Below, piece after piece: positions 47,606 to 59,467 of a stretch of DNA of 64,000 nucleotides. The position numbers and the translations under genes are program-made. Positions within the stretch are counted from its first letter, which is position 1; each line of letters begins with the position of its first letter. Source of the DNA: Cylicocyclus nassatus (Eukaryota > Nematoda > Chromadorea > Rhabditida > Strongylidae); assembly GCA_958299035.1 (NCBI GenBank), contig CATQJL010000001.1:79691594-79755593 (forward strand), given 5' to 3'. Under the pieces are notes generated by a model, which searched no databases, was not told the DNA's origin, and saw nothing but the letters and a program-made list of their open reading frames with translations.

Positions 47606-48067
47606 CAAGGGAAGGATAGTTGGATGCCGCGGCCATTCCTAATGATTTGTATACCAAAAAATGCGCCTTCGAATGCAGATTTTGAATCTGTGCTCGATAT
47701 CTGCGAAACGATCTTTTGAAGAAAGTTATGAACTTTTTTCCTTGAGAATTTAGCCTACTTTTGGATAATAAAAATCACCAGATTTGATCTAGCCTACCGT
47801 TTGATGCTACTGAAGAAAATTTTAGAAGTAGTAATATTTATTTAGACTATCTGGATCATACTCAGCATTTAGAAAGGAGAGGAAATTTTTTTATTGATGA
47901 TTTTGACCCTCCGCAGGAACGCAATTTTTTAATGAAAAAAAATCATACTCCATTCAGATTATCGTTTCGCAGATATGAAAGACAGTCTACGAACCAGCAT
48001 TCAAAAGCGCATTTTTTGGTATACAAATCATTATGAATGGCTACGGCATCCAAGTATCCTTCCCCTG
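47606..48067. mobile_element. Inverted-repeat MITE, CAGGGGAAGGATA ends
   Basis: CAAGGGAAGGATAGTTGGAT and the inverse of CAGGGGAAGGATACTTGGAT continue inward for about 65 bp, including TGATTTGTATACCAAAAAAT. CAGGG ends suggest hAT, but the 8-bp flanks match poorly (only the first bases), so this is uncertain. Confidence 0.7.
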
Positions 48068-48276
48068 TCAGACTTACTTCCTTAAGGCAAAAATTTTCAA
48101 GACTTGCTTTCTTGGTGGGAGCACCTGGAAAAGGCAGAAATCATCACCTAGACTCCGTCTATAGGAAGGAACAAGATGAATCCTATTGGTTTCTTTCTTC
48201 TCGGTATTTAAACGTTTCCACTAAAAACAACTTCGCTTTCGATCCTAGATATGGGAAGCACTAAAATGAATATGTA

Positions 48277-49433
48277 TTAGGTTGGTGCAAAAGTAATGAG
48301 CGTTTTTCTAGCCCTTGTTTCAAGATAGCTTTTCTCCATCAAAGTTTATCCTATAAAAACTTACACAGCATACCATTAAGAAGCTCTTTCATGCTTTATT
48401 CAATGGTGGTTGAAAGAAGCTTATAGCCTCATTCGTTAAAAATTCCTAGAGCTTTATACAACCGCACTCGAAACCAAAATTTCATTGCACTTACTTTTTT
48501 AGCCAGAATTTGGGCGCAAGTAAACGCAATTTCTTCAAAATTTAACTACTGTATGTAGTAGAAATTTTCTACGTTATGTATGCTTTATTGTTTTCTCAAA
48601 AATTATTTAGACTGAGATTTCGGCGCCTCAACATGAGTGATGGTTTTGACCATTCTGTGGCCCATAAATTTCCCCTTAAAGGCAGCGTACACCCAAAATA
48701 AATGCAACAGATGTTGCAACAGCAACTGCAACTGCAATTGCAGCTTACGCTGTTATGGATTCGTCCGGAGGAGGCGGAGCGAAAGAAAAGGGGTGGCGTG
48801 AAAGAAAATTGAGGGGGGTTTTCTCCGCTCAGAAGCAACATTGGGAGACCGGACCAACGCAGTTGGTCTTCTTCTGGGCCCAGTATATACACGGTGTAGA
48901 AAGATCTTGGAAATTCGGTAACTCAATTTTGGGTGTACGCTGCCTTTAAGAGGGCAATCCCAAAGCTTTGCTCTCTATAAGCGTGAGGGTGGGCTTTTGT
49001 TGACAATTTTTGCAGAAATGTGGAAACTGCTCCATATTTTGGGATTTTGGGGCCTACGAAAAAATGTCGAAAAAAGCGGACAATTTTGAATATTATCTTT
49101 TCCTTTTCGCAAATCTTCTTTGAGCCCCTTTCAGCTTTTTTTGTACTACTGGCTTACGGCTACAAGACAGTCGAATTTTCATTTATACCGACAAATTTTG
49201 AAGGACGTTATGATCAGTTAAAAACGAGGTTTCCGAAAAAAAATTTTTTTGCTTATTAATCCATATTTTTCCACCGTCTTGCGATGTTAGCATAAATTAA
49301 TGTGCGCTGTATAGAGGGAAGTTTGGTGCCTCTCATGGACTTTGCCGCACTGAGAAATATGGATTTTTTCAGAAAGTTATAGCACGTCAAATTGAAAACT
49401 CGCAAAACGCGCATAACTTTTGCACCAACCTAA
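48277..49433. mobile_element. Mariner-type element (GGTGCAAAAGT ends), carrying a nested MITE
   Basis: TTAGGTTGGTGCAAAAGTAA at the left and the inverse of TTAGGTTGGTGCAAAAGTTA at the right, with TA on both sides (48275-48276 and 49434-49435). Unlike 34035-34744 it is not a palindrome. About 890 bp is its own sequence and 266 bp is a nested TTAA MITE. No transposase motif is legible in any frame. Confidence 0.88.
48680..48945. mobile_element. TTAA-target MITE, AGGCAG family, copy 3 (nested)
   Basis: AGGCAGCGTACACCCAAAAT and its exact inverse, flanked by TTAA (48676-48679, 48946-48949). It lies inside the mariner element. The internal GCAACTGCAATTGCAG block is shared with the copy at 17389. 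Confidence 0.93.
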
Positions 49434-49439
49434 TAATTA

Positions 49440-49560
49440 GCAGTGGCGTACCCAGGATTTCTGCTCGGGGGGGGGGGAGGGGGGGGGGGTAAAAATTTTT
49501 TTCAAATGTAGGTCTCAAAATTTTTGCGGGCCCTCAACCTCTAAAATCTGGAAAACCCCG
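49440..49560. mobile_element. Single end of a CAGTGGCG-type hAT element
   Basis: CAGTGGCGTACCCAGGATTT followed by long G runs resembles a hAT terminus. No partner end was found, so it is truncated or the other end has decayed. It starts 6 bp after the mariner right end. Confidence 0.4.
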
Positions 49561-50714
49561 AAGAAAATTTATTATAGGGCTAATTTGAATTTTTGAAAAA
49601 TTTTAAAAATTATGTTAATTGTTTACAAAAATAAACAAGTCACTTGCACATTTATAACTCATGTAAGTATAACTTTCAAAAATTTCGCAACCCGTTCTCG
49701 GGGGAAAACATTTCTGTTCTCACGGACAATCGCTCCTTTGATGCTGGTATTCACCCAGACTACATAGTAAGAGGTACGCTCTACGAGCTGCTCAGAAAAT
49801 AATTTTTGTGAAAGATAGCGACAAAATCACACATTCGCAAAGACAGTAGATTTTCTGGGCAGAATCTCAATATAGTCAATCAAAAAATTCATGGATGGAC
49901 CGCTTTTATTTGCTTTTCTTGATTGAGCTGAAAACTATACACTTACACACTTGAATTCCACAACTAAGAGAACCGTTTCAGTAGAGATCCATCTATTAAG
50001 TGCTCATAAAAAAGTGCTTTGACTTTTCTGATTATCTCAAGTAAGCAAGCATCTGTATTGTTAGTAGGTTTTCGTCAGCTTGATGTGTGGCGTTGATCCG
50101 AAATGTGAAGTGTGAAGAGTTGGACATTATATGAAGAACACAAACACTACAATGTAGTTAGTGCGCATGCTGTCTTTATGGACAAGCAAGGAGGATTTTT
50201 TGTTGAATGCAGAAAGAAAAACATGTGCCACTCTACTCTAATAAATAATGCTGATCTCATTTCAGGGAAGGAATGTGCAAAGATTTGGATGTTCAAAACG
50301 CAAAAGACCCATTAGACTGATACAAGGAGATGCTGTCTATGTGAAGATGTATGCAATCCTCTGCATTGTAGATTAAACAAACCATTGTTACCCAACGTGA
50401 TTAGTTTTTTTTTATCTTTGCAAATGCAGTGTTTTCATGTGAATGTCGGCCGATGCATGTGAATTACACTGCAATGAAGTCGTTCAATGTGCTCAGTCTT
50501 TGCTCCCTCGTCCTCTTAACGAAACATGACGGAAGTCAAATTAGTAGCCGAATAAGTTTCATTTACGTAACTACTAAACAAGCTATATGCAGATTTTGAA
50601 GGGAAAAAGTGGACGTGTGCGCATTCATCTCTACGGGATTAGCGAAAAAAAAGAAGAAGTCGCAAAGAAGAAGTCAAAAAAAAAGAAGAAGCCGCCTAAG
50701 TCGCATTCCTTGTA
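49561..50714. other. No recognisable gene
   Basis: A 67-codon ATG stretch at 50112-50315 with four Cys has no paralogue here and no clear splice structure. An AAGAAGAAG-rich patch lies near 50650-50695. Confidence 0.4.
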
Positions 50715-51360
50715 AAGTTTGAAGCCAAAATCGAAAATCTTTTCACCTAAAAATTGGATTTTCGCGAGGAAAACCCTACGGACCCCCAACTTGGTCATTA
50801 TACAGCAGATGCATAGTAGTACTTAAATATGCTTTTGTCGAATTTTTTTTCAAGCATAGAAAGCGAGAAGCAAAAATTGTCCAAAATGGCAAGCTCCGCC
50901 CCCAGCCCCTCCCACATGTGTCATTGTATACTACAAGCCTTACTAACTACAATTTCAAAAGCTTAAACTTGTTTGTGCTCTTATAATCGAGAAATAGCAA
51001 GTTTTCCATTTAAAAACCGAAAAGAAGTGGCGTTTTAGCATTTTCAGACCATCTTTTTTCCTCAATTTTGAGCCCCGAGAAAAATCCGCCAACTACATTT
51101 TTGGGTACTTGTGTCAACTATATAAAGACCAAGCTGGAAGTCCGTAGAAATTTTCTGGAAGGAGATCCGATTTTTAGGGTAGCTGCAAAGTTTTGATTTT
51201 TGGCCCCCAAATTTTGCCTGGATTACGACTTAAGTGAGTCCTTGTTGGCCTTTTTGTAGGGCTTGCCCCTCTCTATCGAATGTACCCTAATTCTATCAGA
51301 AAAACAAGAACAGTTCAATTTATTTGAAAATGGAGTTTACTTTTGGGACAAACAACCTAA
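50715..51360. repeat. TTAGGTTG-type palindromic family, truncated
   Basis: The right end CAACCTAA at 51360 is followed by TA. Internal blocks (TGTATACTACAAGCCT, CTCCGCCCC, CTCTATCGAATG) match the arms of 22735 and 29680. The left terminus is absent. A plus-strand open stretch at 51263-51571 starts in this repeat and runs out of it without a motif. Confidence 0.6.
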
Positions 51361-51844
51361 TACTTTGCCACGTGTTTTTACACAAGCAACGTCAAGGCGA
51401 TACCGGATGACGTGGCACTGCGCATACAAGAGGTTTCTTGTTGCATACGACGTGACTGGCGCCGGAGCACTCGTCTACTCTGTCAAAATAGGGCTTCACA
51501 AAGAAGCAATTCCCGGTAATTTGAACCTCATATCCGAAATGAGCACCATGGAAAAGCCCGATAACATCTAAAACATTGAAGTTGAAATTTTGAATGGACA
51601 CTGCCTTCAACCAAAAACTGCCACATAGCCCGAGATGAGCTGTTAATCTGGTAGACATAGAATACAGTGCGCCGAAGAAGAAGGCAGGTCAGTAATTGTA
51701 AAAAACAGCTTTTTAGATTTCGATAGCAAAAAGTTTTGACATTTGTCTTGAAATTCCATCCTATCATCTACGGGGTGATCTACATGAGATGTGACGCTCA
51801 AAATTTTTTTATCACTTTGTATATGTCGAAGGAATCAAAACCTT

Positions 51845-53140
51845 GGCCCGTAGTAAACCCCACCTGGTTGTCACAACATAGAGGGACTATGTCGTGATAG
51901 CTCGGAGTATCTCGCAAGACTACAGCGAGCTATCCGCAGGGCGCCGCAAAACCAATGCATAAACGCGTGATCGATCCACTGATAATCGCAACAGCAGCGC
52001 CCACAGCAACTGCGCTATGGATAAGCAATTTTGAAGGTGTACCAGAATGGGAAGGGCCTGGAGCAGGCAGAGCAGCGTAGGTAACTTTTTATGACCGAAA
52101 CGGCGTGTAATACTCCACACAGTGTGCCTAGTAGATATTAGTATTGTAGAAGTAGTAACCGCCTGCACAACTCCCGTAAAATTGCACATGCAACGCTAAT
52201 TTCGGTTAGCGGTGCAGATAGTGCAGCGTCAGTGTCGGATGTCAGTGTGGTTGGTGTCGGGGGACAAATCCTTGCTCGAGCAACTTTTTGCAAGTGGTGG
52301 ATCTTCAAATTTTTATATTTATGAGCCTAAATTTGAAAAATTTCTGGCAGTAAAAAGAAAATTGTATGCAAAACACATCAAATCGAGAATGCACAGGAAA
52401 AGGCAGTATATAAAATAATTATCACTTTAATCTGGGCAAATATGAGCTATTTCAGCAGCCATAGGGCCAGATGGTCCCTTCACTTAAAAACAGAAGAGAA
52501 ACAAGAGGCTCACAGCTAAGGAATGGCAAACCAGCAAGTGAAGAAAGTGCTGAGATGGAAAACATTGAAGAGTTTTGGCACAAGCAGGATATTTGGTGCG
52601 CAAATGAGATGCATCGTGAGAATAAATAAGAACAACAGCAACCATTATAAAATGTGACCAAATATGGATCTAATACATCTTTTAGTCGAAAGAAACTCAC
52701 CTTTTTTGAACACCAGAGCGTGCAGCTTAGGAAACATTTCGAAAATGTAGGAAGACATATTGCTCGGTGCTGTTGGGCGCTTATTAGCTGTTGATATTGA
52801 TTGCAATTGACGTGCGTTACAGAGAACCGTGTGCATGTGCGACCTATTGCGAGGTTGGCGTAGTCGAGCTCTAGTCTTGCGCCATATCTCTGCGTCTCCA
52901 TGATGGACAAAGTATTTCGCCGTCTCGTCCGTCACGACATGTCGCAATATGTCGCTATATGTCGCGATATGTCGCGACATATAGTGACAAAGTGGGACTA
53001 CCCTGGCGCTTCGCATTGATTGCGTCCGCCGGCAATGATAAAGGATAGCCGCCTTGCCTGCCTCGCTCCATGGTAGTCAGCACATGTCACAGCAGACTCC
53101 GAGCTGTACGTCAGCACATACGGGGGGTTTACTACAGGCC
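51845..53140. mobile_element. Candidate Harbinger-like element with 3-bp TSD
   Basis: GGCCCGTAGTAAACCCCACC at the left and the inverse of GGCCTGTAGTAAACCCCCCG at the right, flanked by CTT (51842-51844 and 53141-53143). 3-bp duplications with GGCC ends fit PIF/Harbinger-type MITEs. About 1.3 kb. Minus-strand frames up to 152 codons (52452-52910) have no transposase motif. Confidence 0.6.
52933..52990. repeat. Short tandem repeat of ATATGTCGC
   Basis: Five or six imperfect copies of (AT)ATGTCGC(G/A) in tandem. On the minus strand they read as a short repeat within a motif-less frame. Confidence 0.8.
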
Positions 53141-53143
53141 CTT

Positions 53144-55393
53144 GTGTTTTCGACAAAAATCAAGACTTGATTTCAAGGTATCCGCCTCCGGCCTTGGTAA
53201 ATAAATTTATTCCGTTTGGAGAAAATTTCACGCGCGCATTAGTTTTTGGCTGAACTTAGTCCCAAGGTCTCACCAGGTTTTCTCTCGGTAACGTGTAAGT
53301 CTGGTTTGAAAGAGCGGACTTTTTGCTCACAGATGGACCAGAAAAAGAATTTGTGGAGTCAAGAGTGGGCGAGTTGGAAGGCAAAGATTGTTTGTCCACA
53401 TGAGAATTGACGGGCTGCAAAAATTCCATTTCTGGTCCATTTCATGCCATGTTTTGATAATAGTGGTCTTCTCCACATTCTTTTGTCCCATTGCAGTTAC
53501 CTGACCTCGGTTCTAAATTAGAGTTGAGCCAGCTTGAAGGTTTATTAACTGCAGCTGCTATTCCTTCGCAAATAGCTCTTCAAGATTTCATAGGAAAAGT
53601 TCCGAAGTGCTCAGGCATCAGTTTTGCCTCTTGCAAAACTATCATACTAGAAATTGAAGGCAAGGGTTGAGTGTCAATTAGTAAATAGTTTTATCTATAT
53701 CGCAAACGCACAAAGTGCGGTGCAAAGGATTTGTGCACAGTTTTTGTAGACAATTTGAGGATCCATGTTACATGTAGGGACGGTATAAAGCTTCTGTCTT
53801 TTCAGAACATTGTACACGGTATCTAAATTCACATAAAGCGAAAATGTGAGCAATTTCCGAAACAATACTTGGTGAGCAGACTTTATCATTCAAAATCATT
53901 GGGAAAAGATCGCAGTGAAGCGCTTGCTTCCCCATTCCCTCCCCTAATCGTTCTTGAAAGATGTTGGCAGATATCCATGTTGGTAGATATCACCTTTGGT
54001 TCTAATTCACAACAAAAAATTCTTTGCTGTATTTATGCAAGAAATCTTTTCGAATGATTTCAGAGCAAATTGTATCGTCGAATCCCACGAGTATAGACAG
54101 CGGAGCATTGCAAAAGCTGATGCACAGGGCAATGATAGCCAGAGAGTACGAAAAGTAATGCTTTAGATTAGAAGTCCAACACGTTTTTCAACGCGTTTTC
54201 TAAAAAAAAACGTTTGCGAACCTCATTCTCTCGCTTATCGCCCCTACAATCAGTGGTAGTTTTGGTGGCGATCTGAACAGCTGTACTTCCTTCGATCGTT
54301 GCAAATGTAATTGGGATAATTAAGAGAGAGGACTTTTATTGCGTTTGAGACGTACATACAAATTTTGAAACTTGGAAGAACATTATATAGAGTTTACACA
54401 TGATTGGCGGCAAAAAGTGTTAATATTCCGTGAAGAATGTTTGACCAATTTAATTAACATAATTTATCTTTTTTGGGTAATCACAATCGAAAAAATCAGG
54501 AATTGACAAAAAGATTTATTTGGGGAGCTGGAAATAGTGTAAGCAATAACATGATCATGGTCAGAGTGGCCTAATGAAGAAAAGGTATAGCGATACTTGA
54601 CAGAATCACTGAATGAATAGATTTATAATTGAGTTAGTTTTGGTTGAACAAGTAAGTTTTGGTTGAACCAGTAACATTTTATTTATATTTATATAAAATA
54701 CATTGTAGGAGCGATGTGCTACTACACAATCATAGTCATAAACCAACACACTGCATTCAAAAACGAATGCGAGAAAAAAGGCAGATTGTTCAAATACGGC
54801 CCTAGCTTTCGCACTGTATCGCCCGGTAATGTTAGTTGACGACATAATGTTGAGAAATATCGTATAGAATGCATGCTTTGATAACTGGTCATAATTGCTC
54901 TCAGTTAGAAAGGTTTAACACGTTATCAGAAGCTTTGATCTCACGGTTAAGATAATAGTAATAGATCATATTACATGTAAAAGATCATCTTCGGGTGGTA
55001 CGTGATGCAGCAATCCATTTATTGGCCAAACCATTAATCCATCCATCGGTCCATTGTCCGTCATACACAAATACAAATACATACATACGTTGAATGATAC
55101 TCGATTTTTTTAATGTTTGTGCAAAACAAACTAACCACTGAATGTTGATCCAAGTGTCTTAAGATGTAGTCAGTAAGTATATGCGTGGAACTGAGTCAGT
55201 GCATGATTGATAAGTTGGTTGTATATTTTTCTTGTATACGTAAGATAGGAGGTATATTAAGAACTTTCGGAATGAGAAAGCTCTGGCTGTGAGAGCGACA
55301 TGATTTGAGAGCAGGGAAGATCAACTAGAATTACTTGCATTTCATTTCCAAAACATGATACGAAGACAGTATCATACGTTCTCCATTCCAGTA
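53144..55393. other. No recognisable gene
   Basis: Over 2 kb of AT-rich DNA. CCATCCATCGG/CATACATACG simple-sequence patches lie near 55030-55090. No domain-bearing frame. Confidence 0.4.
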
Positions 55394-55401
55394 GTTGAAG
55401 A

Positions 55402-56672
55402 CAGGGCCCGGCACGAGGTGGGCAGACAGGGGTTTCAAAAACGAATTCCCCTTTGACCCCAGTAGTTTATACGAATACCCCCTTGAGCCCAAAAATGACG
55501 CTTTGTGCTTGTGGAACGAGAGCACCGGCCACACTTCGCCTAAAAGCGCTCAAAAGCGCCCAAAATGCTCAAATCCTCTAATTACTCCTCACCTGTATCA
55601 AGATAGAAAACAGAAAGAAGAATAAGCAAGGAAAATGTTGAAGGAATGAAAAAATTTCAAAGGAACGCAGTCATAGGACTGAGAGACGCCGTTCTCGCGC
55701 GTATCGATTGACTGGGGCGCGCTTTCCATCCTAGAAAGCTAGGCTGCTGATGCGATTTTGGGCTCTAACAAAGACAAGAGGAGGAGTTTCGGAACCAAAA
55801 TCTCACCTTATAGTAAACTTTAGGTGAACAACAGATTTATGTAAAAATTTTGAAAAAATTATGTGAATTGAAAGTTTTGCCCACCTCAGGTTGGCATTAG
55901 TTGGGCAATTGCCGACCTAATTTGGAAAAGTTAAGCACGCTCTTCATTCACATATGTTTTTCATATTTTTTCATACATTGTTCCTTAGTCCTACTGCGCG
56001 TATACACACCAAGTCTCGCGCGATTTCGTTTTCTCTGCGCTGCAAAGGAGCCATTTTTTCATTTTCTTGATAACGGGAAATTTTCAGAAGAAAGCTTGCC
56101 ACAACCTTCATTCACATAATTTTTCAATGAAACTTCTAAGATAAGCCCTGCAAGCCCGTGTTCATGTACCTACCATGTTTCATACCTCATGGTCATCTGT
56201 GCGCTGCAAACGAGCCATTTGAATTCACATCTTCATTTACCAGTATTGCGAAATTTTTGGAAAAAATGCTTATTACACCTCCCATTCACATAAGTTTTTC
56301 ATAACATTTCATGCTTTGTTTCTACTAGCCTCTCTCTGTTCGCTTACATAATTTGGTGCTATATCATTACGCGTGCATTGAGAACTGATCATGTAATCAT
56401 GCTGTTCAACGGCATCGCTCATGCGACGTCGCGCACGCGGCAATTAGCGGCAACGCGGCGTAGTGCGCGCGAACTCTGCTGTGCGTTATGGTTTATGAAA
56501 ACTATTTTCCGAAATTAGATGTATAAGGTAAGCATGATTTGACCTTCTTTTGCTTGCACTTGGAATCTTCTTCCAGGGCTCCGCCCCGGATCCCGCAAAA
56601 ACGATATCCCCTTTGCTTTTTGGCCCCAAAACGATTTCCAGCTTGTCATTTGCCCACCTCTGCCGTGCCCTG
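55402..56672. mobile_element. hAT-type non-autonomous element, copy 3
   Basis: The ends are CAGGGCCCGGCACGAGGTGG and the inverse of CAGGGCACGGCAGAGGTGGG, flanked by perfect GTTGAAGA (55394-55401 and 56673-56680). Subterminal AAAACGAATTCCCC and ACGAATACCCCC on the left, AAAACGATATCCCC and AAAACGATTTCC on the right. 1271 bp, no transposase. The interior differs from the other two copies. Confidence 0.92.
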
Positions 56673-56789
56673 GTTGAAGAAAGTCCACTTTTTTCGAAGC
56701 ACTCTTTAATCAAGCACTTGAATTCAAACACAAGAAACAAGGCGGTAGCTTGTTCAAAATTAAGATTGCTCGATAAAGGAAGGTTGCGC

Positions 56790-57681
56790 TGTAGTGAAAC
56801 ATTGTATCTGCCGAATCTAGAAATGGTCAAATCAAGAGAGTCTCGACTTATTAATAGGTCGAAAAGCCCAGTATTTATTGGGTTTCAACCCAGCTCAACT
56901 TGTAGAACCTTGAAAGCCATCAAAATATCTGCTAAGGATCTTTTATAGAAGAGCGTGTTGAGAACTAATTTACGTATTCTGGTCTTGTAATCAGGTAAAG
57001 CGTAAGGATAGTTTGGATCAAAAAATGCACGACAGAAGACGATTTTCATGAAGATTTTTTGGACTTTCTCTGAATTTTCGATGTCATTTTTCAAGGTAGA
57101 ATTCCACACATAGCTGTAGTATTCAACATGGAAAAACAAAGGTTTTGCAAATTCTCACTAAAAACATGAGATCGGTGGATTGAACGGTGCGCATTACCGC
57201 ATAGAGTATTCTTGTTGCTTGAGTTGTAATTTCGTCAATGTGAATAAAATATTTCAGTCCAAAATCGCTGCAAATGCCTAGATCTTTGACCAGGAACTTG
57301 CATTCGAGGTCAAAATTTTATTTCGGTTCAGTGAGCGTTTTTTCAATGGGAATAGCGCAACTCTTGAAATAGTTTACCTCAATATTCCATTTATTAGCCT
57401 AAGCAATTATCGAGAAATTGAGCTACGAATTGCTACATCTCATTAAGCTTATCGTGTTGGTCATAAGCAATCTAGACCCTGACATCGTCAGCATATGCAG
57501 CAACTCTAAGTTGGGGATCGGCGATAAGAAACGCGGGTAATTCTATAGTATATACAACGAATAAAATTGGTGACAAGACACTGCCCTGTGAAACACTGGA
57601 TCTGCAGTTTTTGTCGCAGATACTTTGTCAAGGATTTGAACCGAAAACGATGGGTCGACCGTGCAAGAATCCATGCTGTTG
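56790..57681 (-). pseudogene. Non-LTR RT fragment (motifs B, C and C-terminal thumb)
   Basis: On the minus strand the order is QHGFLHGR (RT fingers, next to 57680), VSQGSVLSPILFVVYTIELP (motif B, near 57590-57530), the catalytic VAAYADDVRV (57480-57510), a degenerate connection, and the C-terminal LKNDIENSEKVQKIFMKIVF with YPYALPDYKTRIRKL (56885-57139). YADD is intact but stops follow it. Motif A is missing between QHGF and motif B, so there is an internal deletion. It resembles CR1/jockey-like pol and is not the RTE type. A TTAA MITE sits immediately upstream. Confidence 0.8.
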
Positions 57682-57685
57682 TTAA

Positions 57686-58226
57686 CACGTTTCGGACCGC
57701 GAAATCGCGCGCGGCGAAAAAGAGTGCACTTTCGGCCGTTAGCTAGCAAAGAAACCTTATTTCGCAGATTGTGGACTACATCTGTAATCAGCATGCCAGA
57801 TAAGCTCCATACCCAAAGTTCTGGGTGAATTCGAAGCGTTTGAAATTTGTCGCTTGAGAGGGACTTTTGTGCTTTCTTGAAAGATAGGAGCAAAAACTCA
57901 GTTTTGAATAGCATCTAAATGTATCTATGTTGTACACTGTACTCGTCACTATTGAAACTAGGGTTTATCTCTTTGAAATCGGAGCAAAGAAAAGTTGCGA
58001 CGTCGCACGCGTCGTTCGCGTTGCCGCACTACGTTGCAACTGTTGTTCGATTTGTCTTTATATCTCGTAAACAAATATCGGCGGCACAGATCTACAGAGT
58101 CATTTGAAAAGTGAGAGCTTATACCTTTGACTCAATAACTTCGAACTCAAGAAAGCCTCCTGCAAACGTCAGAAAGAACCTTCAAAGCAGCGTGCTGCAC
58201 CACGTGCAGCACCGGTCCGAAACGTG
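57686..58226. mobile_element. TTAA-target MITE (CACGTTTCGGACCG ends)
   Basis: 541 bp with CACGTTTCGGACCG at the left and its exact inverse at the right, flanked by perfect TTAA (57682-57685, 58227-58230). This is a piggyBac-type target and end. It is inserted at the edge of the non-LTR RT fragment. No transposase. Confidence 0.88.
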
Positions 58227-58365
58227 TTAAGGAAAGCATTTTATAGAAAAAACACTTTGAAAGACATTCATAAAGATAACAGCAAAGGAGCTTCTCAGGA
58301 AAGATAGCTGATGTGTAAATAATAGGTATTCCTTTTGCATCCCGATTTCGTGGCTAAGAACTAGA

Positions 58366-58432
58366 CCGTAATGCGACTTCCTGGGTGCCCCCGGACCTGA
58401 TGTGCTTCATCAGTAGTTCCCCCAGGAAGCCC
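58366..58432. other. Long hairpin near the PLE 3' side
   Basis: CTTCCTGGGTGCCCC pairs with GGGGGAA(C)..CCAGGAAG, with an inner stem CTGATG/CATCAG. The CTGATG made me consider a hammerhead ribozyme, which some PLEs carry, but the required GAA core and cleavage site are not seen, so it is annotated only as a hairpin. Confidence 0.45.
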
Positions 58433-58654
58433 TAAAACTTATAATGCATGAAATATGAGAGGAGGACGTTACAGGAGATGGTAACCTAAGACTGAGAAAA
58501 CCATAAAAGTTCAAATAGAAGGAATGATACATTACTTTGTCTGCTACACTTAAATACTAATTATTCCCGCCCGTGCCATCTGCGAATCTGCTTCAGCACT
58601 GGTCCACGCTTTTTGCACTACAAAAAGCAAAGGTCCATGAATACTAATGGTAAA

Positions 58655-59099
58655 TCCCTACTTTCTAAGAATGGGACTGTTTAGAAAAGTATTGTATAGT
58701 GTTCTAATGAACATGTTTTTGTCCCAACCGTTGGCTTTTGATGTTTTTCCTAGTTCAATAATCCTACTCTTGAAATCCATATAATGCGAACAATTTCTAT
58801 ACACTCTGAGTACCCTGAAGACAGAGTGTTTATCAATCAATATCTAGGTATGTTAGACATCCAATTAGGATATCTCGTAACCTTGAAACTATAGTCATCT
58901 GTTTTATTGTATAGGCTGAAACTAATGCCTGAATCTTCCGTCTCAATTGTTAAGTCCAAGAAATTGGTTTCTATTTTATTACTTGATGTTGTTTCTATTT
59001 CTAAAGACGGGTGATAAATTTCTTTCAAACTGACGAACTGGGAAATCTGTGGATAGATGCAATATATCGTCTATCTGTAAGTGTAATTGTATAGTCTTA
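58655..59099 (-). pseudogene. PLE RT: motif C and thumb
   Basis: On the minus strand, after the MITE, LQIDDILHLST gives the motif C aspartates (normally YxDD; here preceded by Gln, not Tyr). ETNFLDLTIETEDSGISFSL and YNKTDDYSFKVTRYPNWMSN follow, then YRNCSHYMDFKSRIIELGK and LNSPILRK, which match the thumb of Penelope-like RTs. A frame overlap near 58837-58840 shows a shift. Confidence 0.75.
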
Positions 59100-59301
59100 G
59101 GCCCCGGGCAGACTTCACGCGATTTGATCGTCGCGACTGAATCGCGAGGAGACAACTGTTACAACATCATTCCATGCAGATCAACTTGCATTCGGTTGTG
59201 ATACTTTTCCAGACCGAAATTTTTGAATGTGAAATGAAAATGAATGGAAATCTTGGCGATTTGGTCGCGACGATTAAGTCGCGTGAAGTCTGACCTTGGC
59301 C
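59100..59301. mobile_element. Harbinger-type MITE inside the PLE RT (TTA TSD)
   Basis: 202 bp with ends GGCCCCGGGCAGACTTCACG and the inverse of GGCCAAGGTCAGACTTCACG, flanked by TTA (59097-59099, 59302-59304). The inverted ends extend about 48 bp with few mismatches. Confidence 0.9.
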
Positions 59302-59400
59302 TTATGTTGAAGCTATTGTCCATCATTTTCTTTCTTATGTAGTCATACTCCATATATGCAAGGGTAAGATCAGCCATCTGTGGACTGCATGATCCCTTGT
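59302..59400 (-). pseudogene. PLE RT: motif B block
   Basis: On the minus strand GIPQG is followed, after a one-step frame change, by CSPQMADLTLAYMEYDYI, the motif B region of Penelope-type RTs. The MITE insertion follows within about ten residues. Confidence 0.75.
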
Positions 59401-59467
59401 GGTATTCCTTTTATCTGCTTATATATCGTCTTTCCAAAACTTAGATAGCTGGCCTTCAAAACTGAAT

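Noticed and set aside
47606..48067. Confirmed hAT element
   Set aside because: CAGGGG ends fit, but the 8-bp flanks match only partly, so superfamily assignment was not made firm.
52452..53016. Two overlapping minus-strand frames of 152 and 123 codons
   Set aside because: They overlap each other in different frames, lie inside a candidate MITE and include a tandem repeat. No recognised domain.
58366..58432. Hammerhead ribozyme associated with the PLE
   Set aside because: CTGATG is present but in a hairpin with CATCAG, and the conserved GAA and cleavage site are absent on both strands.
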